DNA of 64,000 bases from Bacteroidales bacterium UBA4893 (GTDB taxonomy: Bacteria > Bacteroidota > Bacteroidia > Bacteroidales > P3). Positions 1-8,705 of the stretch are shown here, piece after piece. The notes below the pieces were generated by a model. That model saw only the letters and a list, made by a program, of their open reading frames with translations, ran no database searches and was not told the origin of the DNA. Each line of letters begins with the position of its first letter. Position 1 is the first letter of the stretch. The position numbers were made by a program, and so were the translations under genes. Where the stretch lies: the NCBI GenBank assembly GCA_002399025.1, contig DHCV01000026.1, forward strand, positions 54,746-118,745, in the 5' to 3' direction.

Positions 1-124
1 AGAATTATCTTTATTCTTCTTTTGAGGAAATTTAGTTATATTATGCTTAGACTTAGTTTACTTATGGTTTCTTTAATTAATAATATAGTAATATCTTTTT
101 AACCCATGCTTAATATTATATGTA

Positions 125-132
125 TAGTTTTG
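125..132 (+). promoter_or_regulatory. -7 promoter element for the first two genes
   Basis: TAGTTTTG fits the Bacteroidota -7 consensus TAnnTTTG and lies 29 bp before the ATG at 162. No clear TTG -33 element is seen 19-21 bp upstream. The rest of 1-161 is AT-rich and holds no gene I can recognise. Confidence 0.5.
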
Positions 133-161
133 CATCAGTAAAAAATTAAAAGCAAACGAAA

Positions 162-422
162 ATGATTACAGATATATTTAAAACAATTATCAATAAGACT
201 TCCTCTTTGGATGAGGCGATTAACTCTTTTAATGATATGATGGAGGCTGATAGTGAGCTAAGGGCAGACTATAAGGATTGGTGTTTGGATATGGGTTTTA
301 AGACTAAGCATGGGTTTAGGGAATATTATTCTGAGTATATTTCTCTAAAGGAAATTAATATTCAGTCTATGTTTGAGAGCAATGAGGAGTTTTATGATTA
401 TCTTATTTATTCAATTCAATAA
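162..422 (+). CDS. small acidic protein of unknown function
   Basis: This 86-residue protein is not recognised. It is acidic, rich in Asp, Glu, Tyr and Met, has no signal peptide or membrane segment, and looks mostly helical and cytoplasmic. The ATG is preceded by an A-rich tract and a -7 promoter element, the usual start context here. It ends 21 bp before the phosphoesterase gene on the same strand, so the two are probably co-transcribed. That pairing says nothing firm about function. The reading frame has ordinary codon use for the window and is likely real. Confidence 0.7.
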   Translation: MITDIFKTIINKTSSLDEAINSFNDMMEADSELRADYKDWCLDMGFKTKHGFREYYSEYISLKEINIQSMFESNEEFYDYLIYSIQ

Positions 423-443
423 AACCAAACTCAGTTAAATTAT

Positions 444-1226
444 ATGAAGCATTATAAAACAATTGTCCTTTCGGACATTCATGTAGGTTCAAAATGGTCT
501 AAGACTAAGGAAGTGATAGAATTTCTTGATAAGAATACGTGTGATAATTTGCTCTTGGTGGGTGATATTATTGATGGTTGGTCTTTGAAGAGGGGGAGTA
601 AGCATTGGAATGAGGATCATACGAATTTTATCAAGAAGATTTTGGATCTCCAACACAAGACTAAGATTATTTATATTATGGGTAACCATGATGATTTCCT
701 AACCAAGCTTATTCCCCTTAAGTTCTTCAATATTACCATTAAGAGGGACTATATTTATGAGAGTTCGGGAAAGCGTTATTTTGTACTTCATGGTGATATC
801 TTTGATCATATCACTTCTTCCTTTAGCTGGCTATCTAAGCTTGGCGACATAGGCTATCATATTCTTTTGAGAGTAAATCGCTATTATAACAAGCGAAGAC
901 AAAAGAAGGGCTTACCGTACTATTCCATTTCGCAGGAGATTAAGTCTAAGGTAAAGGTAAGTGTTAGTTATATAAGTGATTTTGAAAAGCATATTGTTAA
1001 TGTTGCCCGTACCAACAATTGTGATGGAGTTATTTGTGGTCATATTCATCATGCTGAAAAGAAGAAATATGGCGATATACTATACTTAAACTCTGGCGAT
1101 TGGGTAGAGAGTATGACTGCCCTAACGGAGGATTATCTTGGGAATTGGTCTATTTATCAAAGGAAGGAAGAAAGCCTTGAGCAGATGGAGGATATTTATC
1201 TTCAAGTCCTATTGGGAGCTGTTTAG
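444..1226 (+). CDS. metallophosphoesterase, LpxH-like (UDP-2,3-diacylglucosamine diphosphatase family)
   Basis: A 260-residue calcineurin-like phosphoesterase. All metal-binding motifs are visible: DIH at 11-13, GDIID at 40-44, GNHDD at 80-84, a central HGD, and GHIHH near residue 200. The length and the GHIHHA...NSGDW ending resemble the UDP-2,3-diacylglucosamine diphosphatase (COG2908) family, which hydrolyses the pyrophosphate bond to make lipid X in lipid A synthesis at the inner membrane face. That substrate is inferred from family resemblance; other nucleotide or lipid phosphates are possible. It lies in a likely two-gene operon with the small protein upstream and converges on glyS. Confidence 0.82.
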   Translation: MKHYKTIVLSDIHVGSKWSKTKEVIEFLDKNTCDNLLLVGDIIDGWSLKRGSKHWNEDHTNFIKKILDLQHKTKIIYIMGNHDDFLTKLIPLKFFNITIKRDYIYESSGKRYFVLHGDIFDHITSSFSWLSKLGDIGYHILLRVNRYYNKRRQKKGLPYYSISQEIKSKVKVSVSYISDFEKHIVNVARTNNCDGVICGHIHHAEKKKYGDILYLNSGDWVESMTALTEDYLGNWSIYQRKEESLEQMEDIYLQVLLGAV

Positions 1227-1229
1227 ATA

Positions 1230-1260
1230 AAAGGGACTATGCCAGAGGCTTAATCCCTTT
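1230..1260. terminator. possible bidirectional hairpin between convergent genes
   Basis: AAAGGGA at 1230-1236 and TCCCTTT at 1254-1260 form a 7-bp stem with a 17-nt loop between the phosphoesterase and glyS stops. It overlaps the last codons of glyS and lacks a strong U-tract, so it is a weak terminator candidate. Confidence 0.3.
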
Positions 1261-2763
1261 ATTAATATAGTTAGTAAGCTCATCAATGCTCACCCTGTCT
1301 TGTTTCATAGAGTCCCTTTCACGAACAGTAACCGTATTGTCCTCTAATGTTTGCGTATCAATAGTTATACAGAATGGAGTACCAATAGCGTCTTGTCTTC
1401 TATAACGTTTGCCAATAGCATCCTTTTCATCATATTGAACCATAAAATCATCTCTAAGCAAACTTAAAATTTCACGAGCCTTTTCTGGCATACCATCTTT
1501 CTTAACCAAAGGCAAAACAGCTGCCTTAATAGGACAAAGAACCTTTGGTAATTTAAGAACAGTTCTTATTGAACCATCTTCAAGAGTTTCTTCCTCAAAG
1601 CTATTAGAGAACACAGCAAGGAAAGTCCTATCCAAACCAATAGATGTTTCCACCACATAAGGAACATAGCTCTCGTTAATTTCAGGATCAAAATACTGAA
1701 GTTTCTTTCCTGAGAATTCTTGATGAGCCTTTAAGTCAAAATCAGTACGAGAGTGAATTCCTTCCAATTCTTTAAAGCCAAAAGGAAACTCAAACTCAAT
1801 ATCAGTGGCAGCATTGGCATAGTGAGCAAGCTTGTCATGATCATGAAAACGATATTTCTCCTGAGGAATACCAAGAGACAAATGCCATTTCTTACGAGTT
1901 TCTTTCCAATATTCAAACCACTTAAGTTCATCACCAGGCTTTACGAAGTATTGCATTTCCATCTGCTCAAACTCACGCATACGGAAAATAAACTGACGAG
2001 CAACAATCTCATTACGAAAAGCTTTTCCTATTTGAGCAATTCCAAAAGGAATCTTCATTCTTCCAGTCTTTTGAACATTAAGATAGTTTACAAATATACC
2101 TTGAGCAGTTTCTGGGCGAAGATAAACAACATTTGTATCCTCACTAACAGAGCCCATTTGGGTAGAAAACATCAAATTAAACTGACGAACATCTGTCCAG
2201 TTTCTGCTTCCAGATATTGGGCAAACAATTCCAAGCTCTTCAATTAAAAGTTTAATTCCCGCAAGGTCATTATCATTCATTAGCTCAGCAAAGCGTTTTG
2301 TTATATCATCAATCTTAGCTTGATTTTCCAAAACTCTTTGGTTTGTTGTAATGAACTGTTCTTTATCAAAACTATCTCCAAATTTCTTTTGAGCCTTTTC
2401 AACTTCCTTATTAATCTTATCTTCTATCTTTGTAATATGATCTTCAATAAGAACATCAGCACGATATCTTTTCTTAGAATCTTTATTGTCAATTAAAGGG
2501 TCGTTAAAAGCATCAACATGTCCAGAAGCTTTCCAAATAGTAGGGTGCATAAAGATTGCAGAATCAATTCCCACAATGTTTTCGTGCATTTGAACCATTG
2601 ACTTCCACCAATATTTCTTTATATTGTTTTTAAGTTCAACTCCATATTGCCCGTAATCATACACAGCAGCCATACCGTCATATATCTCACTTGAAGGAAA
2701 TATAAAACCATATTCTTTCGCATGAGCAATTATCTTTTTAAATAAATCTTCGTTTTGTGCCAT
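1237..2763 (-). CDS. glyS: glycyl-tRNA synthetase, homodimeric type
   Basis: A 508-residue class II aminoacyl-tRNA synthetase that charges tRNA-Gly. It is the single-chain alpha2 type found in eukaryotes, archaea and many bacteria, not the alpha2beta2 type. Visible landmarks: the N-terminal FIFPSSEIYDG region, the motif 2 stretch YLRPETAQGIFVNY then GKAFRNEI, the Glu-rich REFEQMEMQYF segment, motif 3 SIGLDRTFLAV, and a C-terminal anticodon-binding domain (KLPKVLCPIKAAVLPLV onward). It lies 36 bp downstream of rho on the same strand, so the two are likely co-transcribed. The ATG at 2763 gives the standard N-terminus. Confidence 0.96.
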   Translation of the reverse strand: MAQNEDLFKKIIAHAKEYGFIFPSSEIYDGMAAVYDYGQYGVELKNNIKKYWWKSMVQMHENIVGIDSAIFMHPTIWKASGHVDAFNDPLIDNKDSKKRYRADVLIEDHITKIEDKINKEVEKAQKKFGDSFDKEQFITTNQRVLENQAKIDDITKRFAELMNDNDLAGIKLLIEELGIVCPISGSRNWTDVRQFNLMFSTQMGSVSEDTNVVYLRPETAQGIFVNYLNVQKTGRMKIPFGIAQIGKAFRNEIVARQFIFRMREFEQMEMQYFVKPGDELKWFEYWKETRKKWHLSLGIPQEKYRFHDHDKLAHYANAATDIEFEFPFGFKELEGIHSRTDFDLKAHQEFSGKKLQYFDPEINESYVPYVVETSIGLDRTFLAVFSNSFEEETLEDGSIRTVLKLPKVLCPIKAAVLPLVKKDGMPEKAREILSLLRDDFMVQYDEKDAIGKRYRRQDAIGTPFCITIDTQTLEDNTVTVRERDSMKQDRVSIDELTNYINKGIKPLA

Positions 2764-2799
2764 TATAATCTTAGCCTTAAATCTTTTCTTTATTTTTTA

Positions 2800-4575
2800 T
2801 TATGAATTCATTGAAAGAAGAAATTCTTCGTTGTTTCTTGTGTTTTGCATGTGTTTCTTTATAAATTCCATTGCTTCCACAGGATTCATATCTGAAAGGA
2901 AGTTTCTAACAATTCCCATTCTTCCAACTATGCTTGCTTCCATAAGAAGATCTTCCCTACGAGTTGAAGATGCAACAATATCAATTGCAGGATAGATTCT
3001 TTTATTTGAAATCTTTCTATCCAATTGCAATTCCATATTACCAGTACCTTTAAACTCTTCAAAAATTACTTCATCCATTTTTGAGCCTGTTTCAATCAAT
3101 GCAGTAGCAATAATTGTTAGTGAGCCTCCATTTTCAATATTTCTTGCAGCACCAAAGAATCTTTTAGGTTTTTGAAGAGCATTTGCTTCAACTCCTCCAG
3201 AAAGGACTTTCCCAGATGATGGAGCAACAGTATTATAAGCTCTTGCCAAACGAGTGATGGAATCCAAAACAATTACAACATCATGTCCACATTCTGTCAT
3301 ACGTTTTGCTTTTTCTAAAACAAGATTAGCAATCTTGACATGTCTTTCAGCTGGTTCATCAAAAGTAGATGCAATTACTTCAGCATTAACTGTTCTTTGC
3401 ATATCTGTTACTTCTTCAGGACGTTCATCAATTAAAAGTACAATTAAATAAACATCAGGATGATTAGCAGCAATTGCATTAGCAACTTCTTTCAATAGGG
3501 TTGTCTTACCAGTTTTTGGTTGAGCAACAATTAATGCTCTTTGCCCTTTTCCAATAGGAGTAAACAGGTCAATAACTCTTGTTGAAAGACTTTCTCCTTT
3601 ATGTCCTGTAAGTTTAAATTTTTCTTGAGGGAACAAAGGAGTCAAATAATCAAAAGGAACTCTATCTCTAATTTGATCAATGGTTTTTCCATTAATTAAT
3701 TTTGCCTTAACCAAAGGAAAGTATTTTTCTCCATCTTTTGGAGGACGAATAACTCCACTAACAGTATCTCCTGTTTTTAAGCCAAAAAGTTTAACTTGAG
3801 ATAGAGAGACATAAATATCATCTGGAGAATTAAGGTAGTTATAGTCGGAAGAACGCAAGAAACCATATCCATCAGGCATGATTTCCAAAACTCCTTCAGC
3901 CTCAATCAAACCCTCTTTCTCAAAATTATAAACAACCTTTGATGATTGATTTTGTTGAGCAATTGGACTTTCAACATTTATTTCTGATTTGTTTCCTTCA
4001 GGATTTTCTTTAACCTCTGCCTTTATTTCTTCTTTTTGAATTTCTTTAGTTTCAATCTTGTTATTTACACTTGTTTCCGACAAAATATTCTCCTCAATAC
4101 TATTAACTTGAGTTTTGTATTTAAGCTCAGGTTTTTTAATATTATCAATTTGAGGTACGCTCATATCAAAGAGATCTAACTCGCTCTTTATCTTAGCTTT
4201 TGTTTCCTCTATTGAAGGGGATTTGATTGTTTCTTTTTTGGGAAGTTGTTGTTGAGGTTTTGATTTAGGCTTTTCTGGGCTTTGAACTTTAGAAGAAATT
4301 TGCTTTTCCTCTTTTGAATCATTGGACTTGATTGATGTTGCAACGTTTGATTCAGCAACAGGTTTTGGTTTTAGACGAGTTCTTTTTTGAGTTTTTTGCT
4401 TCTTCTCAGCTTCTGCTGCGATGTCTTCTTCAGCTGGATTTGCAGCTTGAAAGTCTAAGATTTTATAGACTAACTCTGTTTCTTTAAACTTACTAAACTT
4501 AGGAATTTTCAATTCCTTAGCAATTAATTTTAAATCATCTAAAGATTTTGAATCTAATTCAGATTTGTTGTACAT
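2800..4575 (-). CDS. rho: transcription termination factor Rho with long disordered insertion
   Basis: Rho is the hexameric RNA-dependent ATPase that ends transcription. In order: an N-terminal Rho_N helix bundle (about 1-50), a Lys/Glu/Pro/Gln-rich low-complexity stretch (about 55-215), the cold-shock-like RNA-binding domain ([13 protein letters not shown] to [10 protein letters not shown]), then the RecA-type ATPase with Walker A AQPKTGKT and Walker [14 protein letters not shown]. The 591 residues compare with about 420 in E. coli; the excess is the insertion, a feature seen in several phyla including Bacteroidota. A perfect promoter lies about 120 bp upstream, leaving a leader that contains the palindrome GCGATTAAATCGC at 4601-4613. 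Confidence 0.96.
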   Translation of the reverse strand: MYNKSELDSKSLDDLKLIAKELKIPKFSKFKETELVYKILDFQAANPAEEDIAAEAEKKQKTQKRTRLKPKPVAESNVATSIKSNDSKEEKQISSKVQSPEKPKSKPQQQLPKKETIKSPSIEETKAKIKSELDLFDMSVPQIDNIKKPELKYKTQVNSIEENILSETSVNNKIETKEIQKEEIKAEVKENPEGNKSEINVESPIAQQNQSSKVVYNFEKEGLIEAEGVLEIMPDGYGFLRSSDYNYLNSPDDIYVSLSQVKLFGLKTGDTVSGVIRPPKDGEKYFPLVKAKLINGKTIDQIRDRVPFDYLTPLFPQEKFKLTGHKGESLSTRVIDLFTPIGKGQRALIVAQPKTGKTTLLKEVANAIAANHPDVYLIVLLIDERPEEVTDMQRTVNAEVIASTFDEPAERHVKIANLVLEKAKRMTECGHDVVIVLDSITRLARAYNTVAPSSGKVLSGGVEANALQKPKRFFGAARNIENGGSLTIIATALIETGSKMDEVIFEEFKGTGNMELQLDRKISNKRIYPAIDIVASSTRREDLLMEASIVGRMGIVRNFLSDMNPVEAMEFIKKHMQNTRNNEEFLLSMNS

Positions 4576-4693
4576 AAAAAATAATATGATGAATAAATAT
4601 GCGATTAAATCGCTTTAATACTAAATAATCATTTTGGGAAATGTTCGCTTTTTTGAAGGAATAAATTCTATGATAAACTCCTTAATCACTTTG

Positions 4694-4723
4694 CAAAAAT
4701 AAAAAAAATAATAATAAGTACAA
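4694..4723 (-). promoter_or_regulatory. rho promoter
   Basis: Read on the minus strand, TTG (4723-4721), 19 bp, then TATTTTTG (4701-4694). This is an exact match to the Bacteroidota -33/-7 arrangement and the best promoter match in the window. The transcript would have a leader of roughly 110 nt before the rho ATG. Confidence 0.7.
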
Positions 4724-4742
4724 TTAAAAAGCAATTTTTTTA

Positions 4743-4750
4743 TATATTTG
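4743..4750 (+). promoter_or_regulatory. -7 element for the membrane protein gene at 4779
   Basis: TATATTTG matches TAnnTTTG, 28 bp before the ATG. It faces away from the rho promoter, so rho and the membrane protein are divergently transcribed. Confidence 0.5.
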
Positions 4751-4778
4751 CTAATTCAAAAATCAAAAAATTAGTTGA

Positions 4779-5258
4779 ATGAAGAGTTATATTGGCAATC
4801 TAAATGGTCTGCATATCAAATATATAATTATAAATTTTGTTCTTGCTCTGGCTGGAATAATTGTAGTTTTAGTTCTTGGCAAAATTATTCAAGAAAATAA
4901 AATTAATATGTATTTATCGGTAATTATGATGATAATTATCCTTACCTTTTTTCTTATGGGTAAGAAAAAATACCAGACAGAGTTGTTAAAAATCAAGGAT
5001 TTCCCCTTAGGAAAGAAATTAAACTCTCATCATCTTCTAAATAAGAAAAGATTAAATTCCTACACAATCATGAATGGAGTTGCAATCTTTTTCTTAATCC
5101 TTTCTGGAAACTATTTATATCTATTTTTCTCCCTCCTTTTCCTATTGCTTATTCTTCTAAATAGAACAAATACATTCAAATTAAAAATAGAATTAAACCT
5201 AACCGACAAAGAAGTCGAAAGCCTCAATAAGCCTATAGCCTTAAAGGATAGAAAATAG
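4779..5258 (+). CDS. small integral membrane protein, unknown function
   Basis: This 159-residue protein is not recognised. It has four hydrophobic segments arranged as two pairs (about 14-34 and 45-61, then about 95-109 and 111-127) separated by a Lys-rich, His-containing loop, and ends in a charged tail. There is no signal peptidase site, so it should be an inner-membrane protein. It lies 34 bp upstream of the fused oxidoreductase gene on the same strand and could share its transcript, but no functional link is visible. Confidence 0.7.
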   Translation: MKSYIGNLNGLHIKYIIINFVLALAGIIVVLVLGKIIQENKINMYLSVIMMIIILTFFLMGKKKYQTELLKIKDFPLGKKLNSHHLLNKKRLNSYTIMNGVAIFFLILSGNYLYLFFSLLFLLLILLNRTNTFKLKIELNLTDKEVESLNKPIALKDRK

Positions 5259-5292
5259 ATAATATCAATAAAAAATACTTTCAAAAACTTTT

Positions 5293-7575
5293 ATGTTCAA
5301 AATCCAATCAAAGCAAAAGCTAACAGAAAACATCTACTTAATGGATGTTCATTCGCCTTGGGTTGCACGTTCTGCAAAGCCAGGTCAATTTGTAATAGTT
5401 ATTATAGATGAAAAAGGGGAAAGAATACCTCTAACAATATGTGATTACGACAAAGAAAAGGGAAACATTACCTTAGTGTTTCAACTTATTGGGAAATCCA
5501 CTCAAAGAATGGCAAAACTTGAGGTTGGCGACAGTTTTAAGGATGTTGTTGGTCCATTGGGAAAGGAAAGTGAGTTCATACATGAGAATAAAGAAGAGCT
5601 TAAAACTAAAAATATTCTCTTTGTTGCAGGAGGTGTTGGGACAGCACCTGTTTATCCTCAGGTAAAATGGTTTAAACAACAAGGATTGGACGTTGATGTT
5701 GTCGTTGGAGCCAAGACTAAGGACTTGATTATTCTTGAAAAAGAAATGAAGGAGGTTGCAAAGAATCTATATATATGTACTGATGATGGTTCTAATGGAA
5801 ACAAGGGATTGGTTACCGATGTGATTAAGGATTTGATTGAAAACAAAGGAAAACACTACGATGAGGTTATTGCAATTGGTCCAATGATAATGATGAAATT
5901 CGTTTGTCTTCTGACAAAGCAATACAATATAAGAACAACCGTAAGTTTGAATACCCTAATGGTTGATGGAACAGGAATGTGCGGAGCTTGTAGGGTAAGT
6001 GTTGGAGGGAAAACCAAATTTACATGCGTTGATGGACCTGAATTTGACGGACATGCAGTGGATTTTGATGAGGCTATGAGGCGTCAATCAATGTATAAAA
6101 CCTTTGAAATAGCAAAAAATACAGATAAACACCATTGTAATCTTACCTCAAGTGTTGAACAATCGGAGCAGGCTGCAGAAATAATTGTTGAAAAGTTCAA
6201 AAGAGTTAAGGTAAGGGAGCAAGACCCAACTGCAAGAGCTCAAAATTTTGAAGAAGTATCCTATGGCTACAATGCAAAGGAAGCTATAGCAGAGGCATCT
6301 CGCTGTATTGAGTGCAAGAAACCTGGTTGCGTTAGTCAATGTCCTGTAAGAGTTAAGATTCCTCAGTTTATTTCAAAGGTAAAGGTTGGAGACTTTGAAG
6401 CAGCAGCTCATATTTTGGCTGAAGATACAGCACTCCCAGCCGTATGCGGAAGAGTTTGTCCTCAAGAAACCCAATGTGAGGAAACCTGTATTTTGGGAAA
6501 GAAGGGAGAGGCTGTTTCTATTGGAAAATTGGAAAGATTTGTTGCAGATTGGGCAAGAAATAATAAGATAGAACTTTCACATAAGGTTGAACCCAACGGC
6601 AAAAAGGTTGCAATTGTAGGAGCTGGACCAAGCGGACTGACCTGTGGTGGCGATTTGGCAAAGATGGGCTATGATGTAACTATTTTTGAAGCCCTACACG
6701 AAGCAGGAGGAGTGTTGGTTTATGGCATTCCTGAGTTTCGTTTGCCCAAAAGAGATGTTGTGGAGTATGAGGTGGACAATGTTAGAAAGCTTGGGGTTAA
6801 GATAATCAATGATGTGATTGTTGGAAAGAGTATTACCATTGACGAGCTCATTAATGAGGAAGGATTTGAGGCTGTTTACATTGCCTCAGGTGCTGGATTG
6901 CCTAAGTTTATGGGTATTCCTGGTGAAAACCTCAATGGAGTATTGTCTGCAAACGAAATCCTTACTCGTTCCAATTTGATGAAAGCCTTTGAAGATGGCT
7001 ATGACACTCCTGTTTATCCTGGTTCAAAGACCGTTATTGTTGGAGGAGGGAACGTAGCTATGGATGCTGCCCGCACAGCAAGGCGATTGGGAGCCGAAAC
7101 TCATGTTGTGTACAGAAGAAGTGAAAAAGAAATGCCTGCAAGGGTTGAAGAGGTGCATCACGCAAAAGAAGAAGGGATAATATTCCACACAATGAATAAT
7201 CCTGTTGAAATTCTTGCTGACGAAAAAGGCTGGGTTAGGGCAATTAGGGTAATTCGAATGGAACTTGGAGAGCCTGATGAGAGTGGAAGAAGAAGGCCAA
7301 TTGAGGTAAAGGGAAGTGAGTATGAGATTGAAGCCAATTGTGTTATTATGTCATTGGGAACCAATCCAAATCCTCTAATTATCAACACCACCAAAGGCTT
7401 AGATTCTGAAAAATGGGGAGGAATTATTGCTGACGAGTTTGGACAAACCTCAAGAGAAGGAATATTTGCAGGCGGGGATGCTGTTTCTGGTGCAGCCACT
7501 GTTATTTTGGCAATGGGAGCAGGCAAGCAGGCTGCAATAGGGATTGATAATTACATAAAATCAAAAAGTAAATAA
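5293..7575 (+). CDS. single-chain NfnAB-type flavin/iron-sulfur oxidoreductase
   Basis: A 760-residue fusion of two proteins usually encoded separately. Residues 1 to about 290 are a dihydroorotate dehydrogenase B/NfnA-type electron transfer subunit: FAD motif RIPLTICDYD (44-53), NAD-binding GGVGTAP (113-119), and a [2Fe-2S] site with C230, C233, C245 and probably D225. From about 300 on it is a glutamate-synthase small subunit/NfnB-like module: [4Fe-4S] ligands C338, C341, C346, C350 and C385, C389, C395, C399, FAD-binding GAGPSG (443-448), and NADP-binding VGGGNVAMDAARTARR. In Nfn this pairing bifurcates electrons from NADPH to ferredoxin and NAD. That activity is inferred; an anabolic glutamate synthase role is less likely because no large subunit is nearby. 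Confidence 0.88.
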   Translation: MFKIQSKQKLTENIYLMDVHSPWVARSAKPGQFVIVIIDEKGERIPLTICDYDKEKGNITLVFQLIGKSTQRMAKLEVGDSFKDVVGPLGKESEFIHENKEELKTKNILFVAGGVGTAPVYPQVKWFKQQGLDVDVVVGAKTKDLIILEKEMKEVAKNLYICTDDGSNGNKGLVTDVIKDLIENKGKHYDEVIAIGPMIMMKFVCLLTKQYNIRTTVSLNTLMVDGTGMCGACRVSVGGKTKFTCVDGPEFDGHAVDFDEAMRRQSMYKTFEIAKNTDKHHCNLTSSVEQSEQAAEIIVEKFKRVKVREQDPTARAQNFEEVSYGYNAKEAIAEASRCIECKKPGCVSQCPVRVKIPQFISKVKVGDFEAAAHILAEDTALPAVCGRVCPQETQCEETCILGKKGEAVSIGKLERFVADWARNNKIELSHKVEPNGKKVAIVGAGPSGLTCGGDLAKMGYDVTIFEALHEAGGVLVYGIPEFRLPKRDVVEYEVDNVRKLGVKIINDVIVGKSITIDELINEEGFEAVYIASGAGLPKFMGIPGENLNGVLSANEILTRSNLMKAFEDGYDTPVYPGSKTVIVGGGNVAMDAARTARRLGAETHVVYRRSEKEMPARVEEVHHAKEEGIIFHTMNNPVEILADEKGWVRAIRVIRMELGEPDESGRRRPIEVKGSEYEIEANCVIMSLGTNPNPLIINTTKGLDSEKWGGIIADEFGQTSREGIFAGGDAVSGAATVILAMGAGKQAAIGIDNYIKSKSK

Positions 7576-7600
7576 TCAATAGAATAAGGTTTTATTCTAC

Positions 7601-7705
7601 AAAAATAAGCTTTAGTACTATTTAATCAAGCTTTAGAGGTAATTAAACGAGCTTTAAATCTAATTAAATAAGGCTTTGAACTATTTAAACTTTGTTTTGA
7701 TCTTA
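7601..7705. repeat. degenerate tandem array, 21-bp period
   Basis: Five units start at 7601, 7622, 7643, 7664 and 7685, exactly 21 bp apart. Each starts with a TTAAAC/TTAAAT-like block followed by AAGCTTTA-like sequence and a variable tail. Stop codons occur in the units, so this is not coding. It fills the spacer between the oxidoreductase gene and the converging rhomboid gene and runs directly into a second array of 22-bp period. The units are too divergent to be a simple recent duplication. Confidence 0.75.
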
Positions 7706-7707
7706 GA

Positions 7708-7795
7708 ATCATGGCATGATATCACTGAGATCATGCCATGATCTACTCGACATCATGGGATGATTTACCTGAGATCATGGCATGATCTTGACATC
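7708..7795. repeat. tandem 13-bp palindromes, 22-bp period
   Basis: ATCATGGCATGAT occurs at 7708-7720 and 7774-7786, ATCATGCCATGAT at 7730-7742 and ATCATGGGATGAT at 7752-7764. Each is a (near-)palindrome followed by a different 9-bp spacer, so the period is exactly 22 bp. The central ATGGCAT/ATGCCAT core also recurs every 21-22 bp in the array at 14849-14936. The units are too short for CRISPR and no cas gene is present. Confidence 0.85.
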
Positions 7796-7868
7796 AAATC
7801 CTTGTTTAAATTTTTCTAAGTTTGATTTTGGGAGATTTATTCCTCGTTTATTCAGTTCTATCCTTTGT

Positions 7869-8591
7869 TTAGGATTGATTAGAATTGATTTCTTGTTGAT
7901 TAGAATTGGTTTCTTGAGGGTTTTCTTCCTTTTGAGTTTCTTCGTTTGAACCTTCCATCCAATAAGGGTCTTCATCCGAAAGTTCTTCTTCCTCTTCCAA
8001 TGGGATAACTTCCTTATGCACAATCCCCTTATGCTTAAACAAAATTGCAAAAACAATTCCTGTGATTGCACCTCCTAAATGTCCCTGCCAAGATATGCGT
8101 GGTGAGGACTGAAACATTGGAAATATGCCCCATACAACAGAACCATAAAGGAAGATAACTAAGAATCCAAAAGCCATTTGAGGTTTGTTTCGTTTCAAAA
8201 ACCCACTTAGGATATGAAACCAAGCTAAGCAATAGACCAAACCGCTTGCACCAATATGAATTGTCCCACTTGTGCCAATTATCCAAGCTGCCAAGCTCGA
8301 AAAGAAATAGAAGGAAACAAAAAGAGTGGAGGCAAAATTCTTGTAAAAAAGATAAAGTCCACTCAGAAGTAGGAAAACTGCAAGTGTATTGGAGGAAAGA
8401 TGTGAGAAATCGGAGTGAAGAAGTGGCATAGTTATGATTCCAATAAGTCCTGTTGTTGAACGTGGTTCGAGTCCATACTGAGTTAGGGAAATATTAGTAG
8501 TTACTTCCAAAATCTTTATTATCCACAAAAGCACAACAAAGGCTGCTGGGACAATCATTGCACTTATTAAATCTCTCTTGTCTTCTCTCAT
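7869..8591 (-). CDS. rhomboid-family intramembrane serine protease
   Basis: A rhomboid protease of 240 residues with six or more membrane segments, which cleaves membrane proteins inside the bilayer. The catalytic serine is in GASG (S116 with this start) and the catalytic histidine in GHLGGA (H171); the HLSSN segment supplies the oxyanion Asn. The C-terminal about 45 residues are Glu/Asn/Gln-rich and cytosolic. An upstream in-frame ATG at 8630 would add 13 residues, but it lies upstream of the -7 element at 8602-8609, so the start at 8591 is preferred. The tail codons continue the quasi-periodic sequence of the neighbouring repeat array. Confidence 0.88.
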   Translation of the reverse strand: MREDKRDLISAMIVPAAFVVLLWIIKILEVTTNISLTQYGLEPRSTTGLIGIITMPLLHSDFSHLSSNTLAVFLLLSGLYLFYKNFASTLFVSFYFFSSLAAWIIGTSGTIHIGASGLVYCLAWFHILSGFLKRNKPQMAFGFLVIFLYGSVVWGIFPMFQSSPRISWQGHLGGAITGIVFAILFKHKGIVHKEVIPLEEEEELSDEDPYWMEGSNEETQKEENPQETNSNQQEINSNQS

Positions 8592-8601
8592 AAAACTTAT
8601 G

Positions 8602-8609
8602 CAAAGATA
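8602..8609 (-). promoter_or_regulatory. -7 element of the rhomboid gene
   Basis: TATCTTTG on the minus strand (CAAAGATA as written) lies 10 bp before the ATG at 8591. This implies a very short leader and decides the start of the rhomboid protein. Confidence 0.6.
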
Positions 8610-8672
8610 AGAAAACTCATCAAAAATCAATATTTATTAATTCTTTTTATACTATGTTTCACAAAGAAATCA

Positions 8673-8680
8673 TATATTTG
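8673..8680 (+). promoter_or_regulatory. -7 element for the outer-membrane protein gene at 8706
   Basis: TATATTTG, followed by GCAAA, 25 bp before the ATG. No clear -33 TTG. Confidence 0.5.
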
Positions 8681-8705
8681 CAAATTGAACTTATAGTATA
8701 AAGAT

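Noticed and set aside
1753..2247. 164-codon plus-strand frame inside glyS
   Set aside because: Opposite-strand shadow of a conserved synthetase gene with unnatural composition.
7158..7526. 122-codon minus-strand frame
   Set aside because: Antisense shadow of the well-conserved oxidoreductase C-terminal domain, with no promoter or family match.
7708..7786. CRISPR array
   Set aside because: Repeat 13 bp and spacer 9 bp are far below CRISPR sizes, repeats are palindromes, and there are no cas genes in the window.
8455..8480. tRNA T-loop (GGTTCGAGTCC)
   Set aside because: Lies in the rhomboid coding sequence and no acceptor or anticodon arm can be built around it.
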